A DNA stretch of 64,000 bases from NCBI RefSeq assembly GCF_000737335.2, contig NZ_JMCC02000090.1, positions 48,577-112,576 of the forward strand, written 5' to 3'. Below, one piece after another: positions 34,345-41,606 of the stretch; positions within the stretch are counted from its first letter, which is position 1; every line of letters begins with the position of its first letter. The stretch is from Enhygromyxa salina. Its GTDB lineage: Bacteria; Myxococcota_A; Polyangia; Nannocystales; Nannocystaceae. The position numbers and the translations under genes were made by a program. The notes under the pieces are model-generated. The model was not told where the DNA came from. It searched no databases and saw only the letters and a program-made list of their open reading frames with translations.

Positions 34345-34374
34345 CGCCCGCGTCACCCCATGGTGGCGCGGGCG
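34345..34374. terminator. Hairpin between convergent ComEA-like copy 2 and PAP2 genes
   Basis: CGCCCGCGTCACC, loop CCAT, and complement GGTGGCGCGGGCG. It overlaps the last codons of the convergent PAP2 gene, so it may stop transcription from both sides. A (CA)-type dinucleotide run lies at about 34326-34339. No T tract. Confidence 0.55.
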
Positions 34375-35177
34375 TGACTACGTTGGCGAGGCTCCGGCCC
34401 CGTGGTGTGCTCGACCAGCCAGCGGACCAGCACGAACGTTCCGAGCCCCCACCCGATGCCAAGCAGCGCGCCCACGGACACATCGGTTGGCGTGTGGACC
34501 TGCAGCAGCGGCCGCGAGTAGACCACGCCCAACGCCCACACCGGCATCGCCGCTGTGATCCACTGGCGCCAGCCGTGCAACCACGCCATCCCCAGCGCCA
34601 GGGTTAGCGTTGCAAAGGTCATTGAAGCCGTCGCGTGGCCCGAGGGGAACGAGTAGCCGGTCTCGTGGATCCAGTGCGCGCGGACCTTGGGCCCGAGCGC
34701 GGGTTGTTCGAGCGCGGCGAGGCGCGGGGCCAGGTAGTCGCGCCGCGCTTGCTTGTCGCCAAGCGCATAAAAATCATGGGGCTCGGCGACGGCCGGCTCG
34801 AGCGCGTGGTGTTGCGTCAGCGCGACGATGTTCGGCCTTGGCACGTGAAACGCCGGCTTGACCACGCTCTCGTTGAGCAGCGCGTTGCCAGCCAGCGCCG
34901 CGACCATGGCCGCGAGGATGAACCCCGTCTCGATCACCCGCTTGCGCATGTTTGGCCCCGGGCGCGAAGTCAGCAGGATCAACGTGGCCATGCACAACAA
35001 GGGCAGCTGCTCCCAGGTCGCCGAGTCGGCCACCCGCAAGACGAGCGCCGCGAAGCTCCCGTCGAGGGGGATCGTTGGCAGCGCGAAGCTCAGCAGCACC
35101 AGCAGGTAGGTCGGAACCAACACCCACGCGAGCCGGCGTGGGAGCGGTGCCTGCGGGGTCTTCGCGATGTCAGCCAC
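34353..35177 (-). CDS. PAP2-superfamily membrane phosphatase
   Basis: 274 residues with about six membrane helices. The three PAP2 phosphatase motifs are complete: KPAFHVPRP (K-x6-R-P), YSFPSGHAT (P-S-G-H), and SRPLLQVHTPTD (S-R-x5-H-x3-D). This family removes phosphate from phosphatidic acid, undecaprenyl pyrophosphate or similar lipids. It follows the epimerase and acyltransferase genes on the same strand with 32 bp spacing, supporting a lipid-modifying operon. Substrate not readable. Confidence 0.92.
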   Translation of the reverse strand: MADIAKTPQAPLPRRLAWVLVPTYLLVLLSFALPTIPLDGSFAALVLRVADSATWEQLPLLCMATLILLTSRPGPNMRKRVIETGFILAAMVAALAGNALLNESVVKPAFHVPRPNIVALTQHHALEPAVAEPHDFYALGDKQARRDYLAPRLAALEQPALGPKVRAHWIHETGYSFPSGHATASMTFATLTLALGMAWLHGWRQWITAAMPVWALGVVYSRPLLQVHTPTDVSVGALLGIGWGLGTFVLVRWLVEHTTGPEPRQRSHARATMG

Positions 35178-35209
35178 GATGGCTGATCATACATGAACCG
35201 CGAGGGCGC

Positions 35210-36292
35210 TCAGCCTGCGGACAACATGCTCGCGCGCTGACGAAACGCCGCCTCGAACCGGGCGTCGTCGAGCACCAGCGAGTAGAACAGCCGCTTGGGC
35301 TGGTACTCTGCGTGATAGCGGGTCTGGCCGATCATCCGCTGCAGCCGGTTGGCTTGGCGCAGCAGCGGCCCAGGAACGCGCATGGGCGTGATCCCGCGCT
35401 GCTCCAAGAACCGCGTCAACGGCCCCGGAGACGGCCCCGCGATGTTGTACACGCCCTTGCCCCGCAGCATCAGGGCCAGCTGAATGTCGCGAGCCAGCCG
35501 CTCTTTGGTCGTGGGGTTGATCATTGGATCGAAGCCGATCGGCAGCACCGGAGGGTGGCTCTCGAACAACAAATTGAGCCCCGACATCACGCCCCCGCCG
35601 ATCACCCCCGCCGGGCGCAAGACCATGACCTCGCACCCAGGCGAGTCCATCTTGGCTCGACAGTAGAACTCTGCGTCAATGATGTCGCGAACCGACTTGG
35701 GCGAGCTTGGATCGAGGTTGAGCTCCGCGTCTTCGGCGACCTTGTAGTCGCCGCGCGGACCCACGGCATAGACCGCGTCGCTGGACAGGAACACATACTT
35801 GCCGATCCCATGCCGCAAGCTGGCGTCGAGCAGGTGCCGGGCCGCGTTGACGTTGTACTCGTGGCGCGAGACGTCGTAGCCCTTGGGGTTGCCCGAGAAC
35901 GCCAGGTGCACGACGGTGTCGAGCGGGTGCTCGCGGAATTCCTCGAACAGGAACAGGTTGTCGACCTGGCGGCGGCGATCCAGCGTCGCCGTGTGATACA
36001 TGAAGCGGTTGGGATCGTGGCCAAGCAACCCCGGCGGGCACGCGCCCTCACCCACCGCGAGGATCTTGTCGATCCGCCGATCCTCGAGCAGACACGCGAT
36101 CAGTTCACCGGCGATCTTGCGTCGCGCCCCGGCGATCAGGATCCGCCGGGGACCTGGGCGCAGCAGCGTCGGCGTCGAGTCCATGATCTGGCGGACCTGG
36201 TCGTCGGCGTCTTGCGACCGGGCGGGGTCGGGGTCGGGGTCGGAGCCGGCGTTGACGTTGACCACCCGATCGTCTTCGTGCCCCTCGTTCAT
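35210..36292 (-). CDS. Atypical NAD-dependent epimerase/dehydratase (extended SDR)
   Basis: 360 residues from ATG 36292, which overlaps the TGA of the preceding acyltransferase (ATGA). An acidic, unstructured leader precedes ILIAGARRKIAGELIACLLE, a Rossmann loop without the usual GxxGxxG spacing. Downstream HLAFSGNPKGYDVSRHEYNV, FLSSDAVYAVGP and FYCRAK (Tyr-x3-Lys) place it in the extended SDR family. Together with PlsC- and PAP2-like neighbours it probably edits a lipid-linked sugar or polyketide-like headgroup. The weak nucleotide loop may indicate altered cofactor binding. Confidence 0.75.
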   Translation of the reverse strand: MNEGHEDDRVVNVNAGSDPDPDPARSQDADDQVRQIMDSTPTLLRPGPRRILIAGARRKIAGELIACLLEDRRIDKILAVGEGACPPGLLGHDPNRFMYHTATLDRRRQVDNLFLFEEFREHPLDTVVHLAFSGNPKGYDVSRHEYNVNAARHLLDASLRHGIGKYVFLSSDAVYAVGPRGDYKVAEDAELNLDPSSPKSVRDIIDAEFYCRAKMDSPGCEVMVLRPAGVIGGGVMSGLNLLFESHPPVLPIGFDPMINPTTKERLARDIQLALMLRGKGVYNIAGPSPGPLTRFLEQRGITPMRVPGPLLRQANRLQRMIGQTRYHAEYQPKRLFYSLVLDDARFEAAFRQRASMLSAG

Positions 36293-37149
36293 GCGCGCCC
36301 CTCGTCCACCAGCCGTCGATGCTCGAGGCCAACTCGGATCTGTTCGCGGACCGCGTCGCGGACCCGCTCGACCTCCGACGCGCGCACTTCGATGCTCTCG
36401 AGCACCGCGGGATCGATGTCGAGCGGCTCCCCGTAGTGGATGAAGTAGCGGACCGGCTTGGGCAGCAGCCCGGCGGGCCCGAGCCACGGGAAGGTGCGCG
36501 TGACCGGAATGAACGGCAGGTTGAGCGCGCGCGCGAGCGGTTGCAGGTTGGTGATCACGGTCTGTTGCTCCTCTGCGCCGACCACCCCAAACGGGATCAC
36601 CGGCGCCCCGTGTCGGGCCGCGAGCTCCACGTGTCCATGCGAGAACGGGAACAGCTCGTAGCGATCCTCGGCCGGCTTGCCCAGCGCGTCGGCGCCCTCC
36701 GGGAAGATCCCCACCAGGTGCCCCTCTTCGATCAGCCCGTCGAAGTTGCGCCGCGTGCCCGGGACCTGGCCAAGGCTGCGAAACAGCGTCCCGATGTAGG
36801 GCATGCTGTAGACGAAGAAGTCGACCATGAAGCGAACCAGCCGCGGCGGATCCGTATGGCGAAACACGTCGGTCGACACCATCGCGCCGTCGAACGGCAG
36901 CACCCCGCTGTGGTTGCCAACGACCACGCCGCCCCGCGACAGCGGGATGTTCTCGTGCCCGGCAGAGACCACGCGGAAGTAGTAGCGGTGCAGCCAGTAC
37001 GCGACCGCGTACGCGTTGCCGATCCCCGTCGCCGAGGTTCCAAACGCATCGGTCCCCGCCCCCGCGTCGTCGAGCGCATACGATTCGATCCGCTCGCGCT
37101 CACGCGCGGGCAGCAGCGCCTGGATCAGGTCTGGTCGCAGCAAGGCCAC
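36289..37149 (-). CDS. Acyltransferase of PlsC/DGAT2 type
   Basis: 286 residues from GTG 37149. The acyl-acceptor motif is GNHSGVLPFDGA, where H and D are spaced slightly wider than in PlsC H-x4-D, as in the DGAT2-like subgroup; RRNFDGLIEEGHLVGIFPEG carries the F-P-E-G glycerol-phosphate-binding motif. No signal peptide; a hydrophobic segment (MVDFFVYSMPYIGTLFRSL) may dip into the membrane. The gene is the second of an operon: small protein, acyltransferase, epimerase, phosphatase. Likely transfers fatty acyl groups to a glycerolipid or wax-ester precursor. Confidence 0.85.
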   Translation of the reverse strand: MALLRPDLIQALLPARERERIESYALDDAGAGTDAFGTSATGIGNAYAVAYWLHRYYFRVVSAGHENIPLSRGGVVVGNHSGVLPFDGAMVSTDVFRHTDPPRLVRFMVDFFVYSMPYIGTLFRSLGQVPGTRRNFDGLIEEGHLVGIFPEGADALGKPAEDRYELFPFSHGHVELAARHGAPVIPFGVVGAEEQQTVITNLQPLARALNLPFIPVTRTFPWLGPAGLLPKPVRYFIHYGEPLDIDPAVLESIEVRASEVERVRDAVREQIRVGLEHRRLVDEGRA

Positions 37150-37165
37150 GGGCCCCCAGACTACG

Positions 37166-37447
37166 TCAGTACCGCACCGGCGGCCCGTCGGGCTTCACTT
37201 TTAGGTTGCGTCGCTCCAGCCGGAGCTTCCAGTCCTCGCTTGACAGGGGGATCACGTAGACCGTTGGCCACACGAACCGCCGGTCCGTCGATCCCAAGCG
37301 CCGCGCCCAGTACTCGACATCGACCACCTGGTAGGGCTCGTCGTCGATGACCACGATCTCATGGACCCGCGGCACAAATTGCGCAGACTCGGTCGTCTCG
37401 GTCCGGAACAGCAGGCGTCCCTCGCAGGCATACTCAACGTAAGGCAC
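37166..37447 (-). CDS. Small hypothetical protein, first gene of lipid-type operon
   Basis: 93 residues from GTG 37447 (MPYVEYACEG), soluble, beta-rich, with VVIDDEPYQVVDVEYWARRL in the middle, a pattern seen in short conserved proteins of unknown role. Lies 16 bp upstream of the acyltransferase gene in the same direction, so co-transcribed. No enzyme motif. Confidence 0.6.
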   Translation of the reverse strand: MPYVEYACEGRLLFRTETTESAQFVPRVHEIVVIDDEPYQVVDVEYWARRLGSTDRRFVWPTVYVIPLSSEDWKLRLERRNLKVKPDGPPVRY

Positions 37448-37469
37448 GGGGGTTGTTTTTATACCCCCC

Positions 37470-37582
37470 CGGCCGTCTTCGCACTTCGCCGACTGCAGCC
37501 GCTTCGCGTCTGGTCGCTTCGCTCCTCGGGGCCGCTTGTGCGCGGGGGCATGTGTGGCCCCCTAGAAGGGGGCTTGGAGCAT
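37470..37582. repeat. Dispersed repeat family 2, copy next to the palindrome
   Basis: Carries CTTCGCCGACTGCAGCCGCT, CGTCTGGTCGCTTCGCTCC and GCATGTGTGGCCCCCTAGAA, subparts shared with the copies at 22240-22345 and 25027-25130. A hairpin CCCCCTAGAAGGGGG closes it. Sits upstream of the small gene at 37447 and 9 bp before the 438-bp palindrome. Confidence 0.65.
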
Positions 37583-37590
37583 GAGCGGGC

Positions 37591-38028
37591 TATTTTACGT
37601 CCAGGCTGCCCGACTCGGCCCGTACTCGGCTTCGCCTCCGTGCGCGCCGACACCCTCGCTGCGCTCGGGCCCAAGGTCGGGTCCGCCTGGACGAACGCTT
37701 CGCTCTCTTTTGCTTTGTTCGTTCGCGGCGGCACGTGGTCGGCTTCGCCTCCACCGACTGCGACTGCGTGCCTGGGCCGGCGTTGACTCTCGCTTCGCTC
37801 GCTTTTTTTCCTTGTTCTACCGTGGCGGGCCGTGGTTCTGGACGCGGGCACGGCGTCGGTGTCGGTGGAGGCGAAGCCGACCACGGCCCATCGCGGCCGA
37901 ACAAGGCAAAAAAGAGCGAAGCGTTCGTCCAGGCGGACCCGACCTTGGGCCCGAGCGCAGCGAGGGTGTCGGCGCGCACGGAGGCGAAGCCGAGTACGGG
38001 CCGAGTCGGGCAGCCTGGACGTAAAATA
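37591..38028. repeat. 438-bp palindrome with 116-bp perfect arms (repeat family 1)
   Basis: Arms 37591-37706 and 37913-38028 are exact reverse complements, beginning TATTTTACGTCCAGGCTGCC. Inward of this the halves remain largely complementary around a centre near 37809, so one long hairpin can form. The arm contains the family 1 core GACACCCTCGCTGCGCTCGG that recurs at 40119-40231 and twice at 49631-49838. The long open frames crossing it encode only repeat-derived Arg-rich sequence and are not genes. Confidence 0.9.
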
Positions 38029-38075
38029 GCCGAAGCCGAGTACGGGCCGAGTCGGGCAGCCTGGACGTAAAACAG
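38029..38075. repeat. Extra tandem copy of the palindrome's right end
   Basis: GCCGAAGCCGAGTACGGGCC followed by GAGTCGGGCAGCCTGGACGT and AAAAC repeats the last 40 bp of the right arm directly. It ends about five bases from the 3' end of the SRP RNA gene. Confidence 0.75.
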
Positions 38076-38079
38076 GTAA

Positions 38080-38160
38080 GCCCACGGGCACCCGCTCTCC
38101 CCTTTACCGTTGCTTCCTTCCGGACCTGGCGGAGTTAGGGGGAGAAACGTCACCCGGGGC
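38080..38160 (-). ncRNA. ffs: Signal recognition particle RNA (4.5S, small bacterial type)
   Basis: On the minus strand GCCAGGTCCGGAAGGAAGCA and ACGGTAAAGG form the conserved SRP Alu-free domain IV tip (GGTCCGGAAGGAAGCA), and flanking segments (CCCCGGGTGACGTTTCTCCC with GGGGAGAGCGGGTGCCC) can pair as the long stem. Downstream of two tRNA-Ser genes in the same direction, it may be processed from a common transcript. Exact ends are estimated. Confidence 0.88.
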
Positions 38161-38195
38161 ATGAACGGTCGTACGAGACTAGGCTTGTCGACCGA

Positions 38196-38280
38196 CGGAG
38201 AGGGCGGGATTCGAACCCGCGGTGGGTTGCCCCACACATGATTTCCAATCATGCACCTTCGACCACTCGGACACCTCTCC
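38196..38280 (-). tRNA. tRNA-Ser (anticodon GGA)
   Basis: Reads 5' GGAGAGGTGTCCGAGTGGTC on the minus strand; acceptor GGAGAGG pairs with CCTCTCC, followed by discriminator G without encoded CCA. Anticodon stem CATGA/TCATG holds loop TTGGAAA, so GGA at complement of 38244-38246, reading UCC/UCU. Long variable arm (GTGTGGGGCAACCCACC) is typical of class II tRNA-Ser. T-arm GGGTTCGAATCCC is canonical. Confidence 0.95.
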
Positions 38281-38363
38281 AGATGTGCTCGAGCGGTGCT
38301 CGAGACGAGCTCGAGCGGGCCCGTTCTCTGGCGGGCACGCTCATGGGCTAAATTTTCAGGTAG

Positions 38364-38448
38364 CGGAGAGGGTGGGATTCGAACCCACGGTGACTTGCGC
38401 CACACCAGATTTCGAGTCTGGCACCTTCGACCACTCGGACACCTCTCC
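38364..38448 (-). tRNA. tRNA-Ser (anticodon CGA)
   Basis: Same acceptor and D arm as the neighbouring tRNA-Ser, with anticodon stem CCAGA/TCTGG and loop CTCGAAA, giving CGA (reads UCG), complement of 38412-38414. Variable arm GTGTGGCGCAAGTCACC differs. Ends GGGTTCGAATCCCACCCTCTCC plus discriminator G without CCA. The pair probably arose by duplication. Confidence 0.95.
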
Positions 38449-38681
38449 GGGGGCGCGGAACATAGCAACTTTTCGGGGCCGGCCAAAGCCGCGCCCGGGG
38501 TTTTGAGGTGACCGGGTGAGAGCTGACGCACCAGGTCGAGCCGCGCGACGCAGACATCTGACCAGTAGCGAGCGTAGCCCCCGCGGGCGCGAAGGGCGGG
38601 TCAGCGGGTGCCCGGGATCCCGTCGGCCAGGGTCGGTCGAGCCCAGGGGGATCTTCGCTATGCTGACGACTCCGCATCCAG

Positions 38682-40865
38682 ATGTCCGATCCCAACCAAC
38701 CCAGCGGCCCCAATCGGCTGGCCGACTCGACCAGCCCCTACCTGCGCCAGCACGCCAACAACCCGGTCGACTGGTACGGCTGGGGGCCCGAGGCGCTGGC
38801 CCGCGCGAAGCACGAGGACAAGCCGATCCTGCTCTCGGTCGGGTACAGCGCGTGCCACTGGTGTCACGTGATGGCGCACGAGTCCTTCGAGGATCCCGCC
38901 ATCGCGGCGCTGATGAACGCGCACTTCGTGAACATCAAGGTCGACCGCGAAGAGCGGCCCGACATCGACGCGATCTATCAGAAGGTAGTCGCGCTGATGG
39001 GCCAAGGCGGCGGCTGGCCGCTGACCGTGTTCTTGACCCCGGATCAGCGGCCGTTCTACGGCGGCACCTACTTTCCGGCGCAGGATCGCTACGGGCGCCC
39101 CGGCTTCGCCAAATTGTTGGTCGCGCTCTCGGAGCTGTGGACCGAGCGGCGCGACGACGCGCTCTCGCAGGCCCAGGCGTTCATGAACGGGTTCGCCGAG
39201 CTCGCCAAGAGCATCGACGAGGACGCCGCGTCCGGCGTGGACCTGAGCCTGGCGAGCCCCGGCGCGTGGGCCGACGCGGGGCGCCGCTTGGTCGAGCGCA
39301 TCGATCCACAGTGGGGTGGGCTGGGCCGCGCGCCGAAGTTTCCCAACGTCCCTGGGCTGCAGCTGCTGCTTGGCCGCAGCCGCGACCAACCCCAGGGCGA
39401 CGCCGGCCCTGCGCTGCGTCTGACCCTGGAAAAGATGTGGCGCGGCGGCATCTACGATCACCTGCGCGGCGGCTTCGCCCGCTACAGCACCGATCGCGAG
39501 TGGCTGATCCCCCACTTCGAAAAGATGCTCTACGACAACGCGCTGCTGCTCGCGCTCTACGCCGAAGCCAGCGTCGCGTTTGGGGCGACCGGCCCGCTGG
39601 CGTACCTACGCCGCGTGGTCGAGGAGACCGCCGACTACTTGACCGCGGACATGCGCAGCGAGGGGGAGGCCTTCTATTCGGCGACTGACGCGGACAGCGA
39701 GGGCGTCGAGGGCAAGTATTTTTGTTGGACGCCCGCGCAGCTCGAGGACGCGCTCGGGGAGGCGATGGGCAAGACCTTCGCGCGGGCTCACGGCGTCACG
39801 CGGGACGGCAACTTCGAGCACGGGATGTCGGCGCTGCACCGGCCCGAGCCGATCCCCCCGGCCCTGGATCTGGAGCTGGCGCCCGCCCGCGCCAAGCTGC
39901 TCGAGCTGCGCTACGGCCGGGTCCCGCCGCTGCGCGACGAGAAGCTGCTGACGGCCTGGAACGCGCTGGCGATCTCCGGCTTTTGTCGGGCGGCCGAGGC
40001 GGCCCACGTGTGGGGCGAAGCGAAGCGGGTCGAGCAGTGGACGAACGTCGCGCGGCGGGCAGCCGAAACGATCCTGACCACCCACCGCGACGCGGACACT
40101 CGACTGCTTCGCGCCTCTTATTACCCCCAGTCGGCCCGATTCGACCCGTGCTCGGCTTCGCCTCCGCGCGCGTCGACACCCTCGCTGCGCTCGGGCCCCT
40201 TGGTCGGTCCGTCTGGGGGAACGCTTCGCTCTGTTGGGCAGGGCGTCGCCCACACCCGGGCCTACCTCGAGGATGTCGCGCTGCTCGGGCGCGCGTGCCT
40301 GGATCTGCACGAGCTGACCCTCGAGCCGCGCTGGCACGATGAAGCGGAGGCGCTCGCGCGCGAGCTGATGGCCCACTACGCGCGCGAGGGCGGCGGCTTC
40401 TTCACCACCGCCGACGACGGCGAGCAGCTGATCGAGCGGACCGAGAGCCAGCACGACTCGCCGCTGCCAAGCGGGCTCGCGGCCGCCGTCGAGCTGCTCG
40501 CGCGTCTGGATCTGGGCGGGCCCGCAGGCCATGGCGCGCCCCCGGGCACCCGCGAGCAGATCGAGCAGACCCTCAGCCGGTTCCCAACCGCGAGCGCCCA
40601 GCCGTTCGCGTTCGCTGGGCTGATCAACGCCGCGCAGTGGGCCAGCGATCGGGCCGTGCACGTCACGATCCGCGCCGCGAGCCCCGAGCAGGGGCAGGCT
40701 CTCGCTGCCGCGATCCGCGAGCGACGTGGCTCGCTGGCCTCGCCAGTCGCGATCTCCTTCATGATTCGCCCCGAGGCAGCGGGGGCGGACGCGCTGGTGT
40801 GCCGGGCCCAGACCTGCTCGATGCCGATCACCGAGATCGAGGCGCTGCTGGCTGCGCTCGGCTGA
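38682..40865 (+). CDS. Thioredoxin-domain protein YyaL/SSP411 type, with in-frame repeat insertion
   Basis: 727 residues. N-terminal thioredoxin-like domain RLADSTSPYLRQHANNPVDW and GYSACHWCHVMAHESFEDP (C-x2-C), then an (alpha/alpha)6-type domain: LTAWNALAISGFCRAAEAA and VAHTRAYLEDVALLGRACLD, as in the DUF255/SPATA20 family, typically 650-700 residues. Between these last two blocks, about 35-40 residues (from YYPQSARFDP to the LRSVGQG boundary) are encoded by a copy of dispersed repeat family 1 and are absent from the usual family pattern. Function of the family is unclear, probably a thiol-disulphide or cellobiose-epimerase-like role. First gene of a five-gene direct run. Confidence 0.9.
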   Translation: MSDPNQPSGPNRLADSTSPYLRQHANNPVDWYGWGPEALARAKHEDKPILLSVGYSACHWCHVMAHESFEDPAIAALMNAHFVNIKVDREERPDIDAIYQKVVALMGQGGGWPLTVFLTPDQRPFYGGTYFPAQDRYGRPGFAKLLVALSELWTERRDDALSQAQAFMNGFAELAKSIDEDAASGVDLSLASPGAWADAGRRLVERIDPQWGGLGRAPKFPNVPGLQLLLGRSRDQPQGDAGPALRLTLEKMWRGGIYDHLRGGFARYSTDREWLIPHFEKMLYDNALLLALYAEASVAFGATGPLAYLRRVVEETADYLTADMRSEGEAFYSATDADSEGVEGKYFCWTPAQLEDALGEAMGKTFARAHGVTRDGNFEHGMSALHRPEPIPPALDLELAPARAKLLELRYGRVPPLRDEKLLTAWNALAISGFCRAAEAAHVWGEAKRVEQWTNVARRAAETILTTHRDADTRLLRASYYPQSARFDPCSASPPRASTPSLRSGPLVGPSGGTLRSVGQGVAHTRAYLEDVALLGRACLDLHELTLEPRWHDEAEALARELMAHYAREGGGFFTTADDGEQLIERTESQHDSPLPSGLAAAVELLARLDLGGPAGHGAPPGTREQIEQTLSRFPTASAQPFAFAGLINAAQWASDRAVHVTIRAASPEQGQALAAAIRERRGSLASPVAISFMIRPEAAGADALVCRAQTCSMPITEIEALLAALG
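40119..40231. repeat. Dispersed repeat family 1, copy inside the YyaL-type gene
   Basis: From TTATTACCCCCAG to GGGGGAACGCTTCGCTC, this copy shares nearly the whole unit with 49631-49729 and 49728-49838, including GACCCGTGCTCGGCTTCGCC, TCCGCGCGCGTCGACACC and CTCGGGCCC. It adds about 113 bp without disturbing the reading frame, encoding SARFDPCSASPPRASTPSLR and more. Confidence 0.85.
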
Positions 40866-40909
40866 CATGGCCGCTTGCAAACGGGCTGTCCTTCGGCGAT
40901 CACGATGCC

Positions 40910-41554
40910 ATGCAGCTGTTCATCGACACCGCGGATATTGGCGAGATCCAGGCCGCCCAGGCCATGGGCGTGCTCGACGGCGTGACCACCAACCCTTCGC
41001 TGGTCGCCCAGACTGGCAAGAAGATGCGCGCGGTGCTGGAAGAGATCTGCGCGTTGGTCCCGGGCCCCGTCAGCGCCGAGGTGCTCGCGACCGACTACGA
41101 GACGATGATCGACGAGGCCCGTGACCTCGCGGCGATCGCCCCGAACATCGTCGTCAAGGTGCCGCTGATCGAAGCGGGGATCCGGGCCGTCGTCACGCTC
41201 ACCGAAGAGGGCATCAAGACCAACGTCACGCTGTGCTTCTCGCCGCTGCAGGCCTTGCTCGCCGCCAAGGCGGGGGCAACGTACATCTCGCCCTTCGTGG
41301 GCCGGCTCGACGACATCGGTCACGACGGCATGGGTCTCGTCGAGCAGATCGTCGACATGTACGACTCCTACGAGCTCGACACGCAGGTGCTGGTCGCCTC
41401 GGTTCGCTCGCCGACCCACGTGGTCGAGGCCCTGCGCTTGCGCGCGCACGTCGCGACGATCCCCTTCGCGGTGATCGCCAAGCTGATCCACCACCCGCTG
41501 ACCGACAGCGGGCTCGCGCGCTTCTTGAAAGACGCCGAGTCGATCCCCAAGTGA
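40910..41554 (+). CDS. fsa: Fructose-6-phosphate aldolase/transaldolase-like protein
   Basis: 214 residues, the length of the small FSA/TalC group. MQLFIDTADIGEIQAAQAMG and VLDGVTTNPSLV give the beta-1 Asp and the TTNPSL motif; Schiff-base Lys is in NIVVKVPLI; TNVTLCFSPLQALLAAKAGA and YISPFVGRLDDIG complete the barrel. Start is ATG 40910 rather than the out-of-frame ATG at 40905. Uses sugar phosphates; FSA versus transaldolase cannot be decided by eye. Second gene of the direct run, 45 bp after the YyaL-type gene. Confidence 0.92.
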   Translation: MQLFIDTADIGEIQAAQAMGVLDGVTTNPSLVAQTGKKMRAVLEEICALVPGPVSAEVLATDYETMIDEARDLAAIAPNIVVKVPLIEAGIRAVVTLTEEGIKTNVTLCFSPLQALLAAKAGATYISPFVGRLDDIGHDGMGLVEQIVDMYDSYELDTQVLVASVRSPTHVVEALRLRAHVATIPFAVIAKLIHHPLTDSGLARFLKDAESIPK

Positions 41555-41606
41555 TCTTTCCCGGCGAGAGGTCCGGCCGCGCGGGTTCGTGTTAGATTCC
41601 GCCCCC

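Larger units (their letters stand above)
33141..34374 (+). repeat. Tandem duplication of a promoter-gene-hairpin unit
   Basis: Two units of about 580-620 bp, starting at 33141 and 33758, repeat upstream sequence (CCCGTGAGCG), a promoter block identical over about 50 bp, a ComEA-like gene and a terminal hairpin. The offset between promoters and starts is 617 bp. The coding parts have diverged and differ in length by ten codons, so the duplication is not recent, but the promoter block is conserved almost exactly, showing selection. Confidence 0.9.

Noticed and set aside
37590..38531. 313-residue minus-strand open frame
   Set aside because: It reads through two tRNA genes, the SRP RNA and the palindrome, so it cannot be a protein gene.
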